Of a DNA stretch of 32,995 nt, positions 16,238 to 25,000 are shown in pieces (position 1 is the first letter of the stretch; every line of letters starts with the position of its first letter). Source of the DNA: JBGPJM01 sp041485385 (GTDB lineage: Bacteria; Planctomycetota; Phycisphaerae; Phycisphaerales; UBA1924); assembly GCA_041485385.1 (NCBI GenBank), contig JBGPJM010000030.1:1-32995 (forward strand), read 5' to 3'. Position numbers and translations under genes: made by a program. The notes beneath the pieces were generated by a model that saw only the letters and a program-made list of their open reading frames with translations, made no database searches and was not told where the DNA came from.

Positions 16238-18516
16238 GCGACATCGCCGCCGGGTCGCGGGTCCGTGTGGCCTACCTGAACACGGAGTACCCGAGCCTTT
16301 CGCACACGTTCATCGAGCGCGAGGTTCGCGCGGTGCGGCGCGCGGGGATCGAGATCGTCCCTTTCACGGTGAGGCGGACCGGGGCGACGGGGAGGCTGAG
16401 CCGGGAGCATGATGAGGCGGCGGAGGAGGTGGTGTGCGTTCTGGACGGCTGGGGGCGACTTCTCAAGGACGCGCTGGCGGAGGCGCTGTCGCGGCCCGCG
16501 GGCACGGCCAGAGCGCTGGTTGCATCGCAGCGGCTGTCGTGCGGGGGGCTTGGGAGCAGGCTGAGGCACGTGGCGTACGTTCTCGAGGCGGCGCGGCTGG
16601 CGAGGTTGTTGCGGCGCCGCGGGCTGGGGCACGTGCACGTGCATATGGCCAACAACGGGGCCGCGGTGGCGCTGCTTGCAACGGTGATCGATCGGTCGCT
16701 GGGCTACAGCCTGAGCATCCACGGATCCGCGGAGTTCTTCCATGTCGATACGTGGGCGCTGAAGGCGAAGGCGGAGGGGGCGATGTTCGTGCGGTGCATC
16801 TCCGATTTCTGCCGCGCGCAGGTGATGGCCTGGAGCGACCCGCCGGCGTGGGGGCGGATGCATGTGATCCACTGTGGCGTGGACGTCGAGCGGTTCCGAC
16901 CCGGCGGGGGGCCCTCGGGCGGAGAGCTCGGGTTGCTGACGGTGGGGAGGCTGCATCCGATCAAGGGGTACCCCCTGCTGCTGGAGGCTTGCCGGATGCT
17001 CAAGGATCGCGGGGTTGCATGGCGGCTGGAAATGGTGGGCGACGGTCCGATGCGCGGCGAGCTGGAGGCGCGGGCTCGGGAGCTGGGAATCGACGACCAG
17101 GTGGTGTTCAGCGGCGCGGTGGGGCAGGACGCCATCCGCGAGCACTACGAGCGGGCGGACATCGTGGTCGTGAGCAGTTTCATGGAGGGCGTTCCTGTGG
17201 TGCTTATGGAGGCGATGGCCATGGGGAAGGCGGTGCTGGCGACGAATGTCGGCGGGATCCCCGAGCTGGTGGAGCGCGGCCTGACCGGGGAAGTAGTGCC
17301 TCCGGGGTCGGCGTCGTCGCTGGCCGACGGGTTGTTCTCGATGGCGCGGGGCAGAGAGCGTCTCAAGGAGATGGGGGCGGCGGCGAGGTCGAAGATCGTC
17401 GGCGAGTTTTCGATCGAGGGGACGGGCGAGCAGATGGAGCGGTTGTTCAGGCAATACCTGGGAGGGCCGAGCGATGCTCCTTCCGGGGGGAGAGCGTGGC
17501 GACCAGGGCGAGGGGGATCGGGCCGTCGAGACCAAACGACGCACGGGGGTCCTGGTCAGGTGACTGCGATGGACGACGCGCGCGGGTATGTCCTGATTTC
17601 GCCGTGCCGGAACGAGGCGGCGTACATGCGTCGCACGCTGGAGAGCGTGGCGTCGCAGACGGCGGCGCCGGCGTTGTGGGTGGTCGTCGACGATGGCTCG
17701 ACGGACGAGACGGCGCGGATCCTGGAGGAGTATCGGGCGAGGCTGCCCTACCTTCGGGTGGTCACACGCGCCAACCGGGGGAAGCGGGCGGTCGGGCCGG
17801 GGGTCATCGAGGCGTTCTACGACGGGCTGGCGTCGGTGGACTTGGAGCGGTTCGAGTATGTGTGCAAGCTGGACCTTGATCTGGAGTTGCCGCCCGGGTA
17901 TTTCCAGATCCTGATCGAGCGGATGCGGGCCGAGGCGCGGCTGGGCACGTGCTCGGGGAAGCCGTATTTCCCGGATCAATCGACGGGGAAGCTGGTCCCG
18001 GAGGTCTGCGGGGATGAGATGTCGGTGGGCATGACTAAGTTCTACCGCGTGGAGTGCTTCCGTCAGATCGGGGGGTTCGTGCGGGAGGTGATGTGGGATG
18101 GGATCGACTGCCACCGCTGCCGCATGCTGGGGTGGATCGCGTGCAGCTTGGACGAGCCGGAGCTTCGCTTCGTGCACCTGCGGCCGATGGGGTCGAGCCA
18201 GAAGGGGATCTGGACGGGGCGGAAGCGGCACGGGTACGGGCAGTACTTCATGGGGACGGGGGTGAGCTACATCGCGGCGAGCGCGCTCTTCCGGCTGCTG
18301 GAGCCGCCGGCGATCGTCGGGTCCGCCGCGATGCTCTGGGGGTACCTCTCGGCAATGGCCCGGCGGAGGCCGCGGTACGGCGACGCCGGGTTCAGGCGGT
18401 TCCTGCGGAGGTACCAATGGGAGGCGCTGTTCCGCGGGAAGGCGGCGGCGACGCGAAGGACGAACGATCGGAGTGCCACGGCGTGGAGCGCGCAGTGGGC
18501 GACCGGGAAGGCGTGA
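16234..18516 (+). CDS. GT4-GT2 double glycosyltransferase (fusion or frameshifted pair)
   Basis: A single open frame of 760 residues. Residues 1-410 are a GT4 enzyme: VAYLNTEYPSLSHTFIEREV at the start, VIHCGVDVERFRP, LTVGRLHPIKGYPLLLEA, and E-x7-E in MEGVPVVLMEAMAMG. Residues from about 446 are a GT2 enzyme: YVLISPCRNEAAYMRRTLES, VVVDDGSTDET, D-x-D in CKLDLDLELPPGYF, and C-terminal hydrophobic stretches. The linker at 410-443 is Gly/Arg-rich. Its in-frame third-position GC is about 55% (18 of 33 codons, 17461-17559), whereas the +1 frame there has 79% (26 of 33) and stops at TGA 17561-17563, overlapping an in-frame GTG at 17560. That is the GTGA junction used by neighbours. Two ancestral genes joined by an indel, real or an assembly error, is therefore likely. 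Each half should add a separate sugar. Confidence 0.8.
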   Translation: MSDIAAGSRVRVAYLNTEYPSLSHTFIEREVRAVRRAGIEIVPFTVRRTGATGRLSREHDEAAEEVVCVLDGWGRLLKDALAEALSRPAGTARALVASQRLSCGGLGSRLRHVAYVLEAARLARLLRRRGLGHVHVHMANNGAAVALLATVIDRSLGYSLSIHGSAEFFHVDTWALKAKAEGAMFVRCISDFCRAQVMAWSDPPAWGRMHVIHCGVDVERFRPGGGPSGGELGLLTVGRLHPIKGYPLLLEACRMLKDRGVAWRLEMVGDGPMRGELEARARELGIDDQVVFSGAVGQDAIREHYERADIVVVSSFMEGVPVVLMEAMAMGKAVLATNVGGIPELVERGLTGEVVPPGSASSLADGLFSMARGRERLKEMGAAARSKIVGEFSIEGTGEQMERLFRQYLGGPSDAPSGGRAWRPGRGGSGRRDQTTHGGPGQVTAMDDARGYVLISPCRNEAAYMRRTLESVASQTAAPALWVVVDDGSTDETARILEEYRARLPYLRVVTRANRGKRAVGPGVIEAFYDGLASVDLERFEYVCKLDLDLELPPGYFQILIERMRAEARLGTCSGKPYFPDQSTGKLVPEVCGDEMSVGMTKFYRVECFRQIGGFVREVMWDGIDCHRCRMLGWIACSLDEPELRFVHLRPMGSSQKGIWTGRKRHGYGQYFMGTGVSYIAASALFRLLEPPAIVGSAAMLWGYLSAMARRRPRYGDAGFRRFLRRYQWEALFRGKAAATRRTNDRSATAWSAQWATGKA

Positions 18517-19403
18517 TGATCAGCGAGCAGGAGCCCGGCACGGGCGGGGCAGGGCGCGCAGCGGGCGCGGATCGCACTGCGGCATTTCCGGAGGCGGGTC
18601 CGGGGCGGACGCGCCTGCTGGGGTTCGGGCTGGACCGCGTGACGCTCGGGGGCGCGGTGGCGAGGATCTGCGATTCGCTTCGCGCCGGCGTCGGCGGATG
18701 GGTCATCACGCCCAATCTCGACATTCTTCGGCGGATCGTCCGGGACCGGAGGTTCGCGCAGCTGGCCGAGGGGACAACCCTGCGGCTGGCGGACGGGATG
18801 CCGCTGGTGTGGGCGAGCAGGCTCAAGCGGTGCCCTCTGCCCGAGCGTGCGGCGGGGTCGGACCTGATCTGGGCGCTGTGCGAGCGCGCGGCGGCGGAGG
18901 GATGGTCGGTGTTTCTGCTGGGGGGCAATCCCGGCGCGGCGGCGGCGGCCGCCGCGGCGCTGAGCGCGCGATCTCCCGGCCTGCGCGTCGCCGGAACGGA
19001 ATGCCCGGAGTTCGGGTTCGAGCACGACGCGGCGTATCTTGCGGGGCTGACGGAACGCCTGGTGGAGGTGCGGCCGGACATTGTCTTCGTGGCGCTGGGA
19101 TCACCGAAGCAGGAGCGGCTGATCTCGCAGCTCCGGGCCGTGCTGACGCGGAGCTGGTTCCTGGGGATCGGCGTGACGTTCAGCTTCGTGAGCGGCGAGA
19201 TCAAGCGGGCACCGGTGTGGATGAGACGGTGGGGGTTGGAATGGACGCACCGCCTGGCGCAGGAGCCCGGCCGGCTGGCGAAGCGGTATCTGGTGGACGG
19301 CGTGCCGTTCGCGGCGCGTCTGATGGCGGTGTCGGCCTGGGAGGGGGTGGCGGCGCCCAGGGTGGCGGACGGCGTCAGCGTGGACTCGGGAGAGGTGTCG
19401 TGA
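18516..19403 (+). CDS. WecG/TagA/CpsF family glycosyltransferase (GT26)
   Basis: The product is 295 residues from ATG 18516, overlapping the previous stop as TGATG. GTG 18513 is an alternative. After 35 variable residues the fold begins LLGFGLDRVTLGGAV. GT26 signatures are TPNLDILRRIVRD near 65-77, A-D-G-M-P-L-V-W-A-S at 92-101 with the probable catalytic Asp, RAAGSDLIWALCE, FLLGGNPGAA, and FVALGSPKQER near 191-201. Known members transfer ManNAcA, ManNAc or other sugars from UDP donors onto undecaprenyl-PP-GlcNAc early in glycan synthesis. The C-terminal basic helix with RRWGLEWTHRLAQEP resembles the membrane-associating tail of TagA. It likely adds an early sugar despite its late place in the operon. 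Confidence 0.88.
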   Translation: MISEQEPGTGGAGRAAGADRTAAFPEAGPGRTRLLGFGLDRVTLGGAVARICDSLRAGVGGWVITPNLDILRRIVRDRRFAQLAEGTTLRLADGMPLVWASRLKRCPLPERAAGSDLIWALCERAAAEGWSVFLLGGNPGAAAAAAAALSARSPGLRVAGTECPEFGFEHDAAYLAGLTERLVEVRPDIVFVALGSPKQERLISQLRAVLTRSWFLGIGVTFSFVSGEIKRAPVWMRRWGLEWTHRLAQEPGRLAKRYLVDGVPFAARLMAVSAWEGVAAPRVADGVSVDSGEVS

Positions 19404-20791
19404 CGACGGCGGGCGCCGATGTCCGCGCCGGCGCCGCGGTCCGGGATCGAGAGGGCGGCGTGCGCGAGGCGGGCCGGGAAAGCCCCGACTATCTGATGGT
19501 GGTGCCTGTGCCGCTGCACCGCCTGGGAGAGGGGCGGTTCGTCGTGGACAGCGCGTTCGGCGAGCATCTGCGGCTGCTGCGGCAGAAGTTGTCGCCGACC
19601 TTTGGACGGCTGGTCGTGGCGACACCGGAGATGTCTCGGGAGACCTACGAGCTGGCCCGGGCGAGCATGATGGAGGTGGACGAGGCGCGGGAGGGGATCG
19701 AGTTTGTCGCGCTGTTCCCGGCATCGGTCGGCCGGGCGCGGTTCCTGCTCCGGGAGTTCGTGCCCGTGCTGCGGAAGCTCTTCAGAGTCGTGCGGGCCAG
19801 CGGGGCGGTGCACGCGGGGCCCTCGCACAACCTGTACCGTCCGATCGAGGCGAGCGCGCTGGCGATGGGCGTCCTTCTGCGGAAGGTGACCGTCAGCGTG
19901 AACGACATCGATCTGCGGCAAGAGGCGTGGATGAACTACCGCTGCGGGCGGTGGTCGCGGCGGGGCTACCTGGTCTGCCGTTTCGTCTACGACCCGATCC
20001 GCAACTTTCAGCTGCGGCTGGCCGTGCGGACGTGCTCGGTCGTTCTGCTCAAGGGGGCGAAGATGTGCGAGGACTTCGGGCGCGGGCGTGCGAACGTGCA
20101 CGATTTTCTGGACTCGGCGTACTCGGCCGGGCAGATCATCCCGGACCTGGACCTGCAGCGGAAGCTGGAGACGATGGCGTCCCCGGACTCGTTGCTGGAG
20201 ATCGTCTACTTCGGGCGGTTGACGGGGTACAAGGGGATCGACCGCTGCCTGCGGGCGCTCCAGATGGTCAGGCGGCGGGGCGTCGATGGTTTCCGGTTCC
20301 ATGTGATCGGCGGCGGCGAGGACGAGGGGGCGCTGAAGAGGCTGGCGGGCGAGCTGGGCCTGGAGGATCGGGTGATCTTCCACGGGCCGCTGCGGTATGG
20401 ACCGGAGCTGTTCGGCGCGCTGTACGGCTATCACCTTCTGCTGGCGGCGCCGCTGAGCGAGGACACGCCGCGGAGCGCGCTGGACGCGATGGCCGCGGGC
20501 CTTCCGATCCTGGCGTTCGATACGTACTACTACCGGGACCTGGCGCGGAGCGGGGCCGTGGAGGTGGTTCAGTGGCCGTCGGTGGAGGCGATGGCGGAGC
20601 GGCTGGCGGCGCTCTGCCAGGACCGCGCCGTGCTCGCGGACCGCTGCCGAAGGGCGGTGGAGTTCGCCCACCAGAACGTGCAGGACGTGTGGCTGGACCG
20701 CCGGGTGGCTTGGACACGGGCGTCGATGGAGGCGCGGCCGGGGCGGGCGCGCCGGGGCGGCGCTATCCCTGACGGGGAAAGAGCCGATTAA
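19400..20791 (+). CDS. GT-B glycosyltransferase (GT4-like), last gene of the operon
   Basis: The product is 463 residues from GTG 19400 in a GTGA overlap. Residues 1-30 are low complexity. The N-terminal Rossmann half runs from YLMVVPVPLHRLGEG. The donor half has IVYFGRLTGYKGIDRCLRAL, FHVIGGGEDEGALK and VIFHGPLRYGPELF. At the usual E-x7-E site it reads SEDTPRSALDAMAAGLP, that is E-x7-D, a conservative departure from other GT4 proteins here. It may act on an atypical donor or simply tolerate Asp. The last 29 bases overlap the end of the convergent aldo/keto reductase gene. Confidence 0.78.
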   Translation: MTTAGADVRAGAAVRDREGGVREAGRESPDYLMVVPVPLHRLGEGRFVVDSAFGEHLRLLRQKLSPTFGRLVVATPEMSRETYELARASMMEVDEAREGIEFVALFPASVGRARFLLREFVPVLRKLFRVVRASGAVHAGPSHNLYRPIEASALAMGVLLRKVTVSVNDIDLRQEAWMNYRCGRWSRRGYLVCRFVYDPIRNFQLRLAVRTCSVVLLKGAKMCEDFGRGRANVHDFLDSAYSAGQIIPDLDLQRKLETMASPDSLLEIVYFGRLTGYKGIDRCLRALQMVRRRGVDGFRFHVIGGGEDEGALKRLAGELGLEDRVIFHGPLRYGPELFGALYGYHLLLAAPLSEDTPRSALDAMAAGLPILAFDTYYYRDLARSGAVEVVQWPSVEAMAERLAALCQDRAVLADRCRRAVEFAHQNVQDVWLDRRVAWTRASMEARPGRARRGGAIPDGERAD

Positions 20792-21704
20792 GGCGGGCCA
20801 GGGTGGAAGCATCGAGCTTGATGTCGGCGGCCTTGACGTTGAGGGAGATCTGGGCGGCGCTGGTGGCGCCGGTGATAACGCTTGCGATATTCCGCTGGGC
20901 GAGGATCCACGCGAGGGCGAGCTGGGCGGGCTCAACGTGAAGCTCAGAAGCGAGCGAGCACATCTCGCGGATGCGACGCACGTTCTCGGGATTGTTTTTC
21001 TCCCTGAATGCGTCGGAGGTGGCCCCGCGGCTGCCCAGTTGAGGGCCGTCGTTGTACTTGCCGGTGAGCAGTCCGCCCGCGAGGGGGCTCCAGACGACCA
21101 GCCCCATTCCGAGCCACGCGGTCGCGGGGACGAGGCGGCGTTCGATCCATCGTTCGAGGAGGTTGTACGGGGGCTGCTCGACAAGCGGGGGGGTGAGCCG
21201 GTTCCGGCGCGCGATCCAGTGCGCATGGGCGAGGCGCCTGGCCCGCCAGAGACTCGTTCCCCAGTGCAGGATCTTCCCCTGATGGGTCAGGTCGTCCATC
21301 GCACGGATGGTTTCGCCAAGGGGGGTATCCGGATCGTTGCGGTGACAGAAGTAGATGTCGAGGTAGTCGGTCCGGAGGTGACGGAGCGTCCGGTCGATGC
21401 TCTCCATGATGTGCTTGCGGCTCAGACCGCGGTCGTTGATGTTGTCGCTCATCGGCCAGAAGAGCTTGCTGGAGATCACGAGATCGGCGCGGCGGAATTC
21501 GGCGAGGCAGGCGCCGACGGTCCGCTCGGCGCCACCGCCGGCGTAGCCATCGGCGAGGTCGATGAAGTTGACGCCGTTGTCGATCGCGCAGCGGAGGACC
21601 TGGCGCGTGGCGGTGGCGCCGAGGCGGTCGCCGAAGGTGAGCCATCCGCCGATGGAGACGGCGCTTACACGGAGGCCGCTGTTGCCGACTCTGCGGTATT
21701 CCAT
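20763..21704 (-). CDS. Aldo/keto reductase
   Basis: A 313-residue NADPH-dependent (beta/alpha)8-barrel oxidoreductase, close in pattern to voltage-gated K-channel beta-subunit-like AKRs. It begins MEYRRVGNSGLRVSAVSIGG. The catalytic tetrad is visible: D49 and Y54 in FIDLADGYAGG, K80 in VISSKLFW and H121 in YLDIYFCHRND. The C-terminal cofactor part has VITGATSAAQISLNVKA. It reduces aldehydes or ketones, and the substrate cannot be told from sequence. It is on the opposite strand to both big clusters. It might act on a sugar or on the NRPS/PKS product, but no evidence ties it to either. Confidence 0.9.
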   Translation of the reverse strand: MEYRRVGNSGLRVSAVSIGGWLTFGDRLGATATRQVLRCAIDNGVNFIDLADGYAGGGAERTVGACLAEFRRADLVISSKLFWPMSDNINDRGLSRKHIMESIDRTLRHLRTDYLDIYFCHRNDPDTPLGETIRAMDDLTHQGKILHWGTSLWRARRLAHAHWIARRNRLTPPLVEQPPYNLLERWIERRLVPATAWLGMGLVVWSPLAGGLLTGKYNDGPQLGSRGATSDAFREKNNPENVRRIREMCSLASELHVEPAQLALAWILAQRNIASVITGATSAAQISLNVKAADIKLDASTLARLNRLFPRQG

Positions 21705-22078
21705 GTGCGGACTCGCTCCGGTTGTGCTGCCTGCGCTGGGACTTTCTGGCCCGCTCGATGGACGCCCGGCGCGGGCGGCCGGGGCCTTGAGAGACTATCG
21801 GAACCGGGCTTTCCGTGCAGATCGCACGCGGGCGGCGGCGTAGCGGCGACTGATTGCGTCGGTGCACGACGGCTGCCGGGCGGTCTCGTCGCATAGGATG
21901 GGTCTTCCGCGAGATGCGAGCACGTGGGGGCGCAGCTCATGCGATGGGCGGGGTGAGCGGCTTGTGGCATGCGCGGGCGGGTGTGCGGGTTGCGGTGTGG
22001 GGAGGGAGAGCGGCTCGCCGCCGTGCTGCGGCGAAGGGCTGCCTGTGACGATGAAGTGGAACGCGGAGGATCGGCGGA
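21705..22078. other. Divergent intergenic region before the NRPS
   Basis: 374 bases between the divergent aldo/keto reductase and the NRPS gene, so promoters for both should lie here. I find no convincing -35/-10 pair, operator or hairpin by eye. Open frames at 21854-22048 and 21862-22086 have Cys/Arg/Gly-rich translations unlike proteins. A 11-codon mini-frame (22051-22086) ends just inside the NRPS start and could be a leader peptide, without further support. Confidence 0.4.
22065..22070 (+). promoter_or_regulatory. Ribosome binding site of the NRPS gene
   Basis: GGAGGA lies 8 bases before ATG 22079. It is the strongest plus-strand Shine-Dalgarno in the window and fixes the start of the formyltransferase-like domain. 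Confidence 0.75.
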
Positions 22079-25000
22079 ATGGGTAACAGCCAGCGCTTCA
22101 GCTGCTTCCTCATTGGTTCGGACTCATTGCTGATCGAGTGCGGCGACATCCTGCTGGAGCGAGGGCACGAGGTGCGCGGAGTGATCTCGGCGACGGCCCG
22201 GATCGCGGACTGGGCGCGGGAGGGCGGTCTTCGGTGGATCGAGCCGGCGGGTGACTTTGGCGCGGAGCTCGGGGACGAGGCGTTCGAATTCCTGTTCAGC
22301 ATCACGTACCTCTCGCTGATCCCCGGATCGGTTCTGGCCAGGCCGTCGCGTCTGGCCGTGAACTTCCACGACGGGCCGCTGCCGGCCTACGCCGGGCTGA
22401 ACACGCCGGCGTGGGGCCTGATGAACCGTGAGCGGAAATGGGGGATCACTTGGCACGTGATCACCACGGGCGTGGACAAGGGCGACATCCTGAAGCAGCG
22501 GCTTTTCGAGATCGTGCCGGGGGAGACGGCGCTGACGCTCAACACGCGGTGTTTCGAAACGGCGATCGACTCGTTCGGCGAGCTGGTGGATGAGCTGGCG
22601 GCCGGCACCCAGCGACGCACGGTGCAGGATTTTTCGAAGCGGACCTATTTCGGCAAGCACACGCTCCCGCCGGCGGCCTGCGCGCTGGACTGGGGGCGGA
22701 GTGCGGCGGAGCTCGAGGCGCAGGTTCGGGCGCTGGACTTCGGCCGCTATGCGAACCTGCTGGGTGTGGCGAAGGTGCAGGTGCGGGGCGAGGCGTTCAT
22801 CGTGCACGAGGCGGCGGAGGCGCAGGGTACGGGGGCCGGCGAGCCGGGGACGGTCGTCGGGATCGACGACGGCGAGATCCGTGTGGCGACGGGAAAGGGT
22901 GTGCTCGCGCTGCGGGCCTTCGCGACGACAGGCGGGCAGGGCGTGAGCCCGACGGAACTGGCGTCGCGAACGGCGGTGCGGGTGGGGAGCGCCCTCGGGC
23001 GGCTCTCGGCGGAGGAGGCGGAGCGACTCACGACTCTGAACGGACTGGTCCGCCGTGCGGAGGAGTTCTGGGTGGGACGGCTGGCGGGACTTGAGCCCAT
23101 CGAGCTGCAGCTGCCGGGAGGTGGCGAGCCCGATGCGGACCCCGCCGCGGCCCCGGTGACGATCCCCGTGCCGGCGGACCTTCACGCGCGCTCCGGCGCC
23201 GCGGAGCGGGCCGATGTGGTGATCGCGGCGATCGGGGCGTACCTGGCGAGGATCGGCGACGTTAGTAGCTTCCACGTGGGGTTCCGTGATGGCTCGCTGC
23301 GCCGGCTCATCGCCGGGTTCGAGCCGTGGTTCGCCGGGCACGTGCCGCTCCTGATCGATGTCGATGCCGCGAAAATCTTCGACGCGGCGCGGGCGAGCCT
23401 TGCGGCCGAGCTGGAGACGGTGCGCCGGGGAGGGACCTATCTGCGCGATGTCGTGGCGCGGCACCCCGAGCTCCGGGCGCACTCGGGGCTCGTCGGCGGA
23501 CGTGCGTTCTCAGTGATCATCGAGCGGGGTGATGGGGGCGGGGTCGAGCCGGGGTCGGACGGCGAGATCGTTGCGTTTGCGGTCGCGGACGACGGCTCAT
23601 CGGTACGTTGCCGGTTTGACCCGGCGAGGGTCTCGCGCGACGGGGCGGCGGCGCTGGAGCGGCAGCTTGCGGCGTTCCTGGAGAGCCTCGCGGTGGCACC
23701 GGCCCGGGCGCTGGGCGAGCATTCGCTGCTGACGGCGGAGGAGAGGCGGCGCATTCTCGTCGACTGGAACAAGACCGATCGACCCTTCCGCGAGCTGTGC
23801 GTGCACCAGTTGTTCGAGGAGCAGGCGGCGCGGACTCCCGACGCGGTCGCCGCGGCATTCGGGGACGAGTCGTTGACCTACCGCCAGCTCAACGAGCGGT
23901 CGAACCAGCTGGCCACGCACCTGCGCACACTGGGGGTCGGCCCGGACCGCCTGGTGGGAATCTACATCGAGCGGTCGCTGGACTTGCTGGTGGCGATCTT
24001 GGGGACGCTCAAGGCGGGTGGGGCGTACGTGCCGCTGGACCCTGCGTACCCGACGGACCGCATCGCCCTGATGCTCGAGGACTCACAGGCGGCGGTGATC
24101 ATCACCCAGGACTGGCTCGCCGGACAGCTCCCGGCGCACCCGGGGCGGCTCGTGCGGATGGGTCGGGACTGGCCCGCCATCGCGGCGATGCCCACGGGCA
24201 ACCTGGCGGCGGTCGGCGGGACGACGCCGGCGAACCTGGCGTACGTGATCTACACGTCGGGCTCGACGGGCAAGCCCAAGGGGGTGATGGTCGAGCACCG
24301 GAACGTCGCGAACTTCTGCACGGGGATGGACGAGCAGCTGGCGCACGATCCGCCGGGGGTGTGGCTGGCGGTGACGAGCCTGTCATTCGACATCTCGGTG
24401 CTCGAGCTGATGTGGACGCTGGCGCGGGGGTTCAAGGTCGTCATCGCGCCGGACCAGCACATCCGGCACCCGGGCGCGACGCGCCGGGTGGAGGGGCGGG
24501 CGGGGCAGCTCAACTTCAGCCTGTTCTACTTCGCCAGCGACGAGGGGGAGCTGGGCGAGGGCGGCGCGGCGGACAAGTACAGGCTCCTGATCGAGGGGGC
24601 GAAGTTCGCCGACCGGAACGGCTTCGGCGCGGTCTGGACGCCGGAGCGGCACTTCCACGCATTCGGGGGCCTGTACCCCAACCCGTCGGTCGCCGCGGCG
24701 GCGCTCGCGACGATCACGAAGAACGTACAGCTTCGGGCAGGAAGCGTCGTGCTCCCGCTGCACCACCCCATACGCATCGCCGAAGAGTGGTCGCTGGTGG
24801 ACAATCTGTCGAGCGGGCGAGTGGGGATCTCCTTCGCGTCCGGGTGGCAGCCGGTGGACTTCGTCCTGCGCCCCGAGAACTACCAGGACCGCAACGCGCT
24901 GCTGTACAGCGGGATCGAGACGGTGAGGAAGCTGTGGCGAGGGGAGGCGGTGGAGTTCCGCGGCGTGACCGGCGAGATGACGCAGATCAGGACGCTGCCG

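Noticed and set aside
16030..18417. Long minus-strand open frame of 795 codons
   Set aside because: It is antisense to the GT4-GT2 gene. Its translation is Arg/Pro/His-rich with no recognisable domain, as expected from the mirror of high-GC codons.
18392..21226. Minus-strand open frame of 944 codons
   Set aside because: It crosses two genuine plus-strand genes and is in a different frame from the aldo/keto reductase. Composition is Ser/Pro/Arg-rich and low in complexity.
21854..22086. Two short open frames before the NRPS
   Set aside because: Their translations are Cys/Arg/Gly-rich without a plausible fold, and neither has a ribosome site comparable to that of the NRPS.
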